Source: Cyanobacteria bacterium SW_9_44_58 (GTDB lineage: Bacteria; Cyanobacteriota; Cyanobacteriia; Cyanobacteriales; Rubidibacteraceae). From it: a stretch of 37,597 nt of DNA. The notes beneath the pieces are model-generated. The model worked only from the letters and a program-made list of their open reading frames with translations, ran no database searches and was not told where the DNA came from. This document shows, piece by piece, positions 1-6,145 of the stretch (its first letter is position 1; every line of letters starts with the position of its first letter). A program made the translations under genes and the position numbers. The stretch lies in the NCBI GenBank assembly GCA_003021905.1, contig PXPI01000029.1, forward strand, positions 1,992 to 39,588, read 5' to 3'.

Positions 1-92
1 AATTATCGGTTTGCCCGGGTTCAAGATATCGAGTCTTTCAGCCCGGCGCGCCTTATATCCAAGGTCTAAAGACGCTTGGTTTTACGGCGCCT
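1..92 (-). mobile_element. Left end (LE) of an IS200/IS605-type element running off the window
   Basis: Read on the minus strand, this stretch resembles the left end of the TnpB element at 34451. Both share GCCGTAAAACCAAG, then a hairpin, then GGATATAAGGCG. The hairpin occupies 59-79: CCAAG/CTTGG plus GTCT/AGAC with a single bulged base and a 2-nt loop. A second stem pairs 13-19 with 42-47 (CCGGG/CCCGG core). The body of the element, with any transposase or TnpB gene, would lie to the left of position 1 on the minus strand and cannot be seen. The outer boundary near 92 is an estimate from the alignment of the two ends. Confidence 0.65.
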
Positions 93-109
93 TTCTATAG
101 CAGATACAG

Positions 110-158
110 AGGACTAAAGTCCTTGTTCGCCATTCATCCATCCGTTTCAAACGGATGG
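110..158. repeat. Two short palindromes between IS end and antiporter gene
   Basis: AGGACT/AGTCCT with a 2-nt centre lies at 110-123. A perfect 10-bp inverted repeat CCATCCGTTT/AAACGGATGG with a 1-nt centre lies at 138-158. They sit just outside the IS left end and upstream of the antiporter. No T-run follows on either strand, so they are not typical terminators. They may be remnants of dispersed palindromic repeats. The function is unknown. Confidence 0.5.
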
Positions 159-253
159 CTTTCTGACTGGTTTACTGTAACCATAACATTTTCAACATAG
201 AATTCACTCCTTTATGATGAGAGTTAATATTAGTGATTAATTAAATCAAGACC

Positions 254-2347
254 TTGTTATCCTTTTTCCCTGATAGTCCGCTGGTTGAATTTACGATTCT
301 TTTACTGGTCAGCCTAACCATTCCGCCGCTATTTGAGCGTTTACGTCTGCCTGGGTTAGTCGGGCTGCTGGTGGCTGGAATAATCTTGGGCAATGATGGG
401 CTGCAACTGCTCAACAAAGACAGTGAAACCATGAAACTGCTGTCTGATGTGGGCAAGATCTATTTAATGTTCGTTGCCGGACTAGAAATTGATTTAGCCG
501 AATTCCGTCAAAAGAAAAATCGCTCTCTGGGGTTTGGTCTAGCCACCTTTGCATTTCCCTTATTGGTGGGAATTGCTATTGCCCAAGGATTTAATTATGG
601 GTGGAATGCTTCAGTTTTAATTGGTTCTTTGATTGCCTCTCACACTTTGCTTGGCTTTCCCATCGTTAACCGCTTAGGGGTGAGCAATCAGGAGTCAGTT
701 ATTGTCACCATTGGTGCAACAATTTTTACAGATATTGCCGCCCTTCTTGTCTTAGCAATATGTGTTTCGATTCATGCCGGAGATTTTTCGACATTGACAT
801 TAACGGCACAGTTATTGGGATTGGGAATCTATGCCGCTTTAGTATTATTTGGGGTTGACTGCGCAGGAAAAGAATATTTTCGACGCACAGGAGATGAGGA
901 AAGCAATCAGTTTTTATTTGTCTTGTTCGTCGTTTTTTTAGCCTCAGTGGGCGCCCAACTCATTAATGTGGATAAAATTGTGGGCGCTTTTTTAGCAGGT
1001 TTAGCAGTTAATGATGTGGTAGGACGCAGCCCAGTAGAAGAAAAAATGGAATTTGTCGGCAGTACTCTATTTATTCCTTTCTTTTTCGTTTCTATGGGGC
1101 TTCTGTTGGATATTCCGGTTTTCATCGACACCATCCGATTTAACTTTGCTTTTCCTTTAGCAATGCTGGCAGGATTATTTGTATCCAAATTTTTAGCAAC
1201 TTTAGCGACTAAGATTCTCTATGGCTATTCGTGGGATGAAACCTTAACCATGTGGTCGTTATCGCTTCCGCAAGTAGCGGCCACTTTAGCAGCAGCTTTG
1301 GCAGGAGTACAAGCCGGACTAATTCCGCAAGAGGTATTTAATACGATAATTGTATTGATGTTCGTCACCTCTTTGCTAGGTCCGCTGTTAACAGAACGCT
1401 TTGCTAGAAAATTACCCATAGCAACGACAGGAGTACAAACCAGTGAGGACTGGGTATGGCGGGAACAGGTAGAGGAAGCCCTGCAACAGGAAACGGTTAA
1501 CTCGCCTTTTGAAAAAACCCGGAGAAATCGCGTTACCGTGGTAGTTTCGGTTTGTAATCCTGTAACCGAGCGATATCTCATGGAAATGGGGGCATTATTA
1601 GCGCGTCGCGAGTCTGGGATGGTGGTTCCCTTAACCATTGTTCAAGCCCATGTTCATATGGATGAACCGGAATTGTCAGTTTCCATTCAACGACAGGAAA
1701 AACTGTTGAAAAAAGCCCAGCACTATGGTCAAGAGTTTGAAATTCGCGCCAATCCCTTGCTGCGCATTGATGATGATATTGCAGAAGGCATTACTCGCAC
1801 TGCTAGAGAACAAAAAGCCAATTTAATTGTCATGGGATGGAGTGAGACAACAACAGCCCTGCGATCGCGCTTATTTGGCAATTTAATCAACAATGTTGTC
1901 TGGTCGGCTCATTGTCCTGTTGTCGTTACCCAATTACTCGATGAACCGACAAATTTACGGCGCATTCTAGTCCCGGTAAAAAACTTAACGATTCAATCCG
2001 TCCGAGCTATCCGGTTTTCGCAGTTCTTTGCCGCTACCCATAACTGCTCTGTCACTTATCTCCACGTTTGTGAAGCCAGAACCGCCAAGGAACAAATTCA
2101 TGCATTTGAACAGGAAATTGAACAAGTCTTAAAACAAGGCAACTTAAATATCAATTATCGCATTAAAACCATTAGCCATGATCAAACGGCAGAGGTAATT
2201 ATTCGGGCAGCGCGATCGTTTGATTTAGTGGTATTGCGTTCGTTGCGCCGTCGCACTGCCGGTGGATTAGTAGTTAGCGATGTAACAACGGAAGTCATTA
2301 ACTCCCTTGCCTGTTCTCTGATTTTATTTGGGGAACCCCATTCCTAA
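254..2347 (+). CDS. CPA2-type cation:proton antiporter with C-terminal UspA-like domains
   Basis: This is a 697-residue protein. The first ~385 residues are a run of hydrophobic segments typical of the Na+/H+ (or K+/H+) exchanger family CPA2, beginning with LVGLLVAGIILG. They include the acidic motif region FTDIAALLVLA and SLPQVAATLAAALAG. The soluble tail (~residues 425-697) contains two universal-stress-protein-like repeats: VVVSVCNP...LIVMGWSE...CPVVVTQL, then RRILVPVKN...LVVLRSLRRR. It is expected to exchange cations for protons in the plasma or thylakoid membrane, with the tail sensing nucleotides or stress. The start is TTG at 254: an in-frame stop lies at 242 and no ATG precedes the first membrane helix. 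The gene stands alone, with IS debris directly upstream. The ion is not predictable from sequence. Confidence 0.88.
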   Translation: MLSFFPDSPLVEFTILLLVSLTIPPLFERLRLPGLVGLLVAGIILGNDGLQLLNKDSETMKLLSDVGKIYLMFVAGLEIDLAEFRQKKNRSLGFGLATFAFPLLVGIAIAQGFNYGWNASVLIGSLIASHTLLGFPIVNRLGVSNQESVIVTIGATIFTDIAALLVLAICVSIHAGDFSTLTLTAQLLGLGIYAALVLFGVDCAGKEYFRRTGDEESNQFLFVLFVVFLASVGAQLINVDKIVGAFLAGLAVNDVVGRSPVEEKMEFVGSTLFIPFFFVSMGLLLDIPVFIDTIRFNFAFPLAMLAGLFVSKFLATLATKILYGYSWDETLTMWSLSLPQVAATLAAALAGVQAGLIPQEVFNTIIVLMFVTSLLGPLLTERFARKLPIATTGVQTSEDWVWREQVEEALQQETVNSPFEKTRRNRVTVVVSVCNPVTERYLMEMGALLARRESGMVVPLTIVQAHVHMDEPELSVSIQRQEKLLKKAQHYGQEFEIRANPLLRIDDDIAEGITRTAREQKANLIVMGWSETTTALRSRLFGNLINNVVWSAHCPVVVTQLLDEPTNLRRILVPVKNLTIQSVRAIRFSQFFAATHNCSVTYLHVCEARTAKEQIHAFEQEIEQVLKQGNLNINYRIKTISHDQTAEVIIRAARSFDLVVLRSLRRRTAGGLVVSDVTTEVINSLACSLILFGEPHS

Positions 2348-2435
2348 AAAAAGGATGACCAGAACCTCCTTCTCAGGTTACAATTCACTTTGGTGTATTA
2401 AACAGTAACTAATCGTTTAACTAGGGAACGACTCT

Positions 2436-3743
2436 ATGATCCAAGACATTTTCATGCCTGCCCTGAGTTCAACCATGACGGAAGGAAAAATCGTCTCTTG
2501 GGCCAAATCTCCAGGCGATAAAGTTCAGAAAGGAGAAACCATCCTGGTAGTGGAATCAGACAAAGCAGATATGGATGTGGAGTCGTTCCATGATGGCTAT
2601 CTCGCAACAGTTTTTGTGGAAGCAGGGGAACAAGCCCCCGTTGGTTCTACCATCGGTTTTCTTGCAGAAACCGAAGAAGAAATCGAAACGGCGAAACAGC
2701 AAGCAAGCAAGCAAGAGGTTCCCACCACCAGTTCCAGTTCCGATCCTATTTTAGGAGATACTCCCGCAGCGCCCTCCTCAAGCCCGGAACCTGCGAAACC
2801 ATCAGTTGCTCAATCAACCTCAAATCAGAAAAAAAGAAGCGGTCGTATTGTTGCCTCTCCCCGCGCCCGCAAATTAGCCAAAGAAAAAGGAATTGATTTA
2901 GCAACATTAGAAGGAAGCGGCCCTCATGGACGCATTGTTGCTTCTGACGTAGAAGCGGCGATAGGGCAGCCAGCTGCTGCCCCTGCCTCGACATCCACAG
3001 CAGAATCGACGCCCGCACCAACTGCAACACCAGAAGCGAGTCCTAGTGCAACTCCCAGTCAAACTCGCGCCGGAGAAACAGTTCCCTTTACAACGTTGCA
3101 AAGTTCAGTGGTGCGGAACATGACAGCAACCGTCCAAGTTCCCACCTTCCATGTTGGTTACACCATTACGACTGATGAACTAGACCAACTCTATAAACAA
3201 ATTAAGTCAAAAGGGGTAACCATGACTGCCTTATTAGCAAAGGCAGTTGCTACAACGTTACAAAAACATCCCATTGTCAATGCCAGTTACAGTGAACAAG
3301 GCATTCAATATCATGGTTCCATTAATATAGCAGTTGCTGTGGCCATGGAAGATGGGGGATTAATTACCCCTGTTTTGAGAAATGCAGCTGAACAAGACAT
3401 TTATACCCTTTCTCGAAACTGGAAAGACTTAGTCAAACGGTCTCGCAGTAAACAACTCCAGCCTGAAGAATATAGTACCGGAACCTTTACGATTTCTAAC
3501 TTGGGAATGTTTGGGGTTGATCGGTTTGATGCCATTTTACCCCCAGGACAAGGAGGGATTCTTGCAATTGGCGCCTCTCGTCCCCAAGTTGTTGCTACCA
3601 ATGATGGCATGTTTGGTGTTCGTCGTCAGATGAGTGTTACTATCACCTGCGACCATCGCATTATTTATGGTGCCCATGCAGCAGCGTTCTTGCAAGATTT
3701 AGCGCAGTTGATTGAAACTGATCCGCAATCGCTAACGTTATAG
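2436..3743 (+). CDS. odhB: Dihydrolipoamide acetyltransferase (E2) of pyruvate dehydrogenase
   Basis: E2 transfers the acetyl group from E1-bound hydroxyethyl-TPP through lipoate to CoA, forming acetyl-CoA. The 435-residue protein has an N-terminal lipoyl domain (lipoyl lysine in VESDKADMDVES, ~residue 44). It then has a Ser/Pro/Ala/Thr linker and a peripheral-subunit-binding domain (ASPRARKLAKEKGIDLATLE, ~residues 140-175). A second linker leads to the catalytic CAT domain (~residues 215-435), with the active-site motif TCDHRIIYGA near the end. The length fits cyanobacterial E2 with a single lipoyl domain. The ATG at 2436 follows AGGGA at suitable spacing. It is monocistronic; truB converges 8 bp downstream. 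The symbol odhB follows common cyanobacterial annotation; pdhC is an alternative name. Confidence 0.93.
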   Translation: MIQDIFMPALSSTMTEGKIVSWAKSPGDKVQKGETILVVESDKADMDVESFHDGYLATVFVEAGEQAPVGSTIGFLAETEEEIETAKQQASKQEVPTTSSSSDPILGDTPAAPSSSPEPAKPSVAQSTSNQKKRSGRIVASPRARKLAKEKGIDLATLEGSGPHGRIVASDVEAAIGQPAAAPASTSTAESTPAPTATPEASPSATPSQTRAGETVPFTTLQSSVVRNMTATVQVPTFHVGYTITTDELDQLYKQIKSKGVTMTALLAKAVATTLQKHPIVNASYSEQGIQYHGSINIAVAVAMEDGGLITPVLRNAAEQDIYTLSRNWKDLVKRSRSKQLQPEEYSTGTFTISNLGMFGVDRFDAILPPGQGGILAIGASRPQVVATNDGMFGVRRQMSVTITCDHRIIYGAHAAAFLQDLAQLIETDPQSLTL

Positions 3744-3751
3744 ATTGAGAA

Positions 3752-4645
3752 TCATTGAATAACAGTTTTGGGTTTGAGGGTTTTCGGGGGAACCGCTTCC
3801 CCAATCCCTAGAAATAATCCATTATCTTGGTAGACAGCTAAGAAATTGCTTTCGGCAATTGACTCCGGTAATGTTAAAAATTGTCCCTGACACCATCGTT
3901 TAGCTTGTTCAGCGGATAAATTGATCTGATATAGATGCTGTAAAGGAGAGTCAGGAGGAACGAGACTAACAGTTTGCTCTTTTAATTGCATTTCCAGAGT
4001 TGAAAGGGAGAGACTGTTTTGAATATCAAAGCCGCTGCTTTCAGCACGTCGCAGTTTTGCCAGTGTTCCGCCAACTTGCAAAGCATTTCCTAAATCCCGG
4101 GCAATAGAACGAATATAAGTGCCGCTTTTGCAGTGAATGCTTAAGGTGAGCTCGGGAAATTTGCCACTTTCCCAATGTAAAACTTCAATCTTATCGATTT
4201 CCACTTCTCTTGATGGCAAATCTAGTGATTGCCCTGTCCGAGCTAACTCATAGGCTCGCTTCCCTTGTTGTTGAATAGCACTATACAGGGGAGGAACTTG
4301 AGTAATCTTTCCAATAAACTGTTGTAAATAAGGTTTAATGGCTTCTAAGGTTAACTCTGAAGCAACCGTTTGCTCAAGGATTTTTCCTTCAAGATCATCA
4401 GTAGCAGTACGCCAACCAAACCGGATAGTTGCTTCGTAAGCCTTGGTATTAGCAAGAAATTGTAATAAACGAGTTGCTTTTCCGACAGCAATGGGCAAAA
4501 CTCCCGTCGCTGCAGGATCTAAAGTTCCACTATGCCCAACGCGTTTGATTTTAGTCAAGCGTCTGATTTTTGCAACGCAATCATGAGACGTGATATTAAC
4601 TGGTTTATCAATGTTAAGAAATCCTAACAAAAGCTGATTATTCAC
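3752..4645 (-). CDS. truB: tRNA pseudouridine(55) synthase TruB
   Basis: TruB converts U55 of the tRNA T-loop to pseudouridine. The 297-residue protein starts LLLGFLNIDKPVNITSHDCV, followed by the catalytic motif GHSGTLDPAATGVLPIAVG (catalytic Asp in GTLDP). It also has FIGKITQVPPLYSAIQQQG and the RNA-contact motif CKSGTYIRSIARDLG. These are all hallmarks of the TruB family, and the length is normal. The start is a GTG at 4645. It overlaps the end of the upstream ribbon-helix-helix gene by 8 bp, so the two are probably translationally coupled. The 3' end faces the E2 gene. Confidence 0.95.
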   Translation of the reverse strand: MNNQLLLGFLNIDKPVNITSHDCVAKIRRLTKIKRVGHSGTLDPAATGVLPIAVGKATRLLQFLANTKAYEATIRFGWRTATDDLEGKILEQTVASELTLEAIKPYLQQFIGKITQVPPLYSAIQQQGKRAYELARTGQSLDLPSREVEIDKIEVLHWESGKFPELTLSIHCKSGTYIRSIARDLGNALQVGGTLAKLRRAESSGFDIQNSLSLSTLEMQLKEQTVSLVPPDSPLQHLYQINLSAEQAKRWCQGQFLTLPESIAESNFLAVYQDNGLFLGIGEAVPPKTLKPKTVIQ

Positions 4646-4871
4646 TCTGAGTTTCTGATATTTCGTTTTTTTTAGTATTCAATGCTGATTCTACTTCAGA
4701 AAGACGTTGCTCAACTTCAGTAAGACGTTGATGACAAGAAGGCATGTCTAAATAGGTTTCTAGGGCAGCAATCACAATTTCCGATTTACTCTGTCCCGTT
4801 TGTTTCATGCGATCAATAATCGCCTGTTCAATTTCTGGCGGAATTCTAACTCCGAGGAATGGATTAGGCAT
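4638..4871 (-). CDS. Small ribbon-helix-helix (CopG/Arc-like) protein
   Basis: This is a 77-residue protein. The N-terminal part (GVRIPPEIEQAIIDRMKQTG then SKSEIVIAALETYL) fits a ribbon-helix-helix DNA-binding fold: a short strand followed by two helices. The C-terminal part (RLTEVEQRLSEVESALN) is a heptad-like coiled coil. Such proteins usually bind operators as dimers. No toxin gene is adjacent; the downstream partner is truB, overlapped by 8 bp, so an antitoxin role is not supported. It may autoregulate the pair, but the target is unknown. The ATG at 4871 sits at the edge of the AT-rich 4872-5307 spacer. Confidence 0.75.
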   Translation of the reverse strand: MPNPFLGVRIPPEIEQAIIDRMKQTGQSKSEIVIAALETYLDMPSCHQRLTEVEQRLSEVESALNTKKNEISETQSE

Positions 4872-5084
4872 TAGTCCCTCAATCAGCTATCGGGGCTAAG
4901 GTATAGGAAAATATAATAACAGTCGTCGATAAATCATAATTCAATTGCCTTACTGAATGAATTAAAACTCAACTAAAATTTAAGTAAATACTGCAATAAT
5001 AATAAATAAAAATTACAAAAACTTTTCAAAATTGCTTTTTTATGATAATGAGATGTTTACTTAAGCGACAATAATGAAAACTTA

Positions 5085-5112
5085 TGTTATCATTGTGATA
5101 ACAAATCACAAT
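5085..5112. promoter_or_regulatory. Overlapping palindromes in the AT-rich rpaB upstream region
   Basis: TGTTATCA/TGATAACA (5085-5092 and 5096-5103) is a perfect 8-bp inverted repeat with a 3-nt centre. It interlocks with ATTGTGA/TCACAAT (5092-5098 and 5106-5112), a 7-bp repeat with a 7-nt centre. The second resembles a CRP-type TGTGA...TCACA site but its spacer is 7, not 6. The site lies about 200 bp upstream of the rpaB start and 230 bp upstream of the divergent ribbon-helix-helix gene, so it could serve either. The rest of 4872-5300 is AT-rich without a recognisable gene. Confidence 0.4.
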
Positions 5113-5224
5113 AATTCTTAACCCAAAAGCGGTTGACAGTGGTATCAATCTATTATCAAAGGAGTTACTATCCTGAAAAAAATGTGAGCCACTGGGCAAT
5201 CAATAGTTTGAGTTAATAACATCA

Positions 5225-5266
5225 TTTGTCTAGAAAAGCTCAAAATTTTTGAGTTAATTAGACAAA
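5225..5266. promoter_or_regulatory. Nested inverted repeat in the rpaB leader
   Basis: The outer arms TTTGTCTA (5225-5232) and TAGACAAA (5259-5266) are perfect 8-bp complements. Inside them CTCAAAA (5239-5245) and TTTTGAG (5247-5253) form a 7-bp palindrome around one base. Together they make a long interrupted hairpin, 27 nt before the Shine-Dalgarno AAGGAG at 5294-5299. This could be an operator (auto-regulation) or a structured 5' leader. Confidence 0.5.
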
Positions 5267-5307
5267 CTGAAGTTCAATGTTAAGTAATTTCGCAAGGAGT
5301 GTTAAGC

Positions 5308-6048
5308 GTGGCAAACCACATGGAAAAAATTCTCGTGGTCGATGATGAAGCAGCCGTTCGTAGAATTTTGGAAACGCGCCTTTCTATGGTGGGATATCAA
5401 ATTGTAATTGCCGCTGATGGAGAAGAAGCCTTAAAGGTATTTGCTGCAGAACAACCGGACTTAGTGGTATTGGATGTGATGATGCCAAATGGTGACGGTT
5501 ATTTTACTTGTAAAGAACTAAGAAAGGAATCCAATGTTCCCATTATTATGTTGACTGCTTTAGGGGATGTTGCTGATCGCATTACTGGATTGCAAATTGG
5601 TGCTGATGATTATCTGGTGAAGCCGTTTTCTCCTAAAGAATTAGAAGCAAGAATTAATACTGTTTTGCGGCGTTTGAAAAAACATGCTGATGCCGCTATC
5701 CCTGCTTCCGGTGTGATTCAAGTCGGGGAATTACAAATTGATACCAATAAACGGCGAGTATATATGGGAGATGAATTAGTTCGACTCACCGGTAGAGAAT
5801 ATAACTTGTTGGAATTGCTGGCTAGTCATTCGGGAGAGTCGATTTCTCGCACAGAAATTCTCAAACGGATTTGGGGATATGCGCCGCAGCGTCATGGGGA
5901 TTTGCGAGTGGTGGATGTTCATGTTTCTCGCTTGCGAGGAAAAATTGAAACAGATCCCAAAAATCCTGAGTTAATTCTTACAGAACGGGGAACTGGTTAT
6001 CTATTTCAACGCGCTAAAGTGATAAAAAGTGCTGAAGCCTGTTTATAG
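5308..6048 (+). CDS. rpaB: OmpR-family response regulator of the RpaB (Ycf27) type
   Basis: This is a 246-residue response regulator. The receiver domain (~residues 5-120) has the acidic pocket VVDDE, the phospho-acceptor Asp in LVVLDVMMP, MLTALGD and the Lys in DDYLVKPFSP. The winged-helix DNA-binding domain (~residues 140-240) contains RLTGREYNLLELLASHSGE, RVVDVHVSRLRGKIE and GTGYLF. The overall sequence matches RpaB/Ycf27, which binds HLR1 sites and controls high-light and photosystem I genes with the NblS kinase. The receiver is slightly divergent at MMPNGDGYFTC. GTG at 5308 is chosen because AAGGAG (5294-5299) lies 8 nt upstream; a further in-frame GTG at 5299 overlaps that site. No kinase gene is adjacent. 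A paralogue cannot be excluded. Confidence 0.85.
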   Translation: MANHMEKILVVDDEAAVRRILETRLSMVGYQIVIAADGEEALKVFAAEQPDLVVLDVMMPNGDGYFTCKELRKESNVPIIMLTALGDVADRITGLQIGADDYLVKPFSPKELEARINTVLRRLKKHADAAIPASGVIQVGELQIDTNKRRVYMGDELVRLTGREYNLLELLASHSGESISRTEILKRIWGYAPQRHGDLRVVDVHVSRLRGKIETDPKNPELILTERGTGYLFQRAKVIKSAEACL

Positions 6049-6074
6049 ATAGTTTTTCGGTAATTATATCAGTT

Positions 6075-6118
6075 GCGCTGTTAAAATAAGCCTAGGTTAT
6101 TTTTATAATTAACAGCGC
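6075..6118. terminator. Hairpin between rpaB and the M23 peptidase gene
   Basis: The perfect 10-bp arms GCGCTGTTAA (6075-6084) and TTAACAGCGC (6109-6118) enclose a smaller stem AAAATAA/TTATTTT around GCCTAGG. The structure lies 27 nt after the rpaB stop and 28 nt before the next start. There is no T-run after the outer stem. It may be a terminator, an mRNA 3' stabiliser, or an operator for the downstream gene. Confidence 0.45.
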
Positions 6119-6145
6119 GATCGCGATAGAAAGAGTGAAATAAAG

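Noticed and set aside
3401-3610. Minus-strand frames inside the E2 gene and similar antisense frames in psaA, psaB and ilvB
   Set aside because: They lie fully within strongly supported genes and show no independent family motifs or ribosome sites.
4638-4871. Antitoxin of a toxin-antitoxin pair
   Set aside because: The RHH protein overlaps truB, not a toxin gene, and no small toxin frame is adjacent.
5094-5110. CRP-type TGTGA...TCACA site
   Set aside because: The spacer is 7 bp instead of 6; kept only as part of an overlapping palindrome feature.
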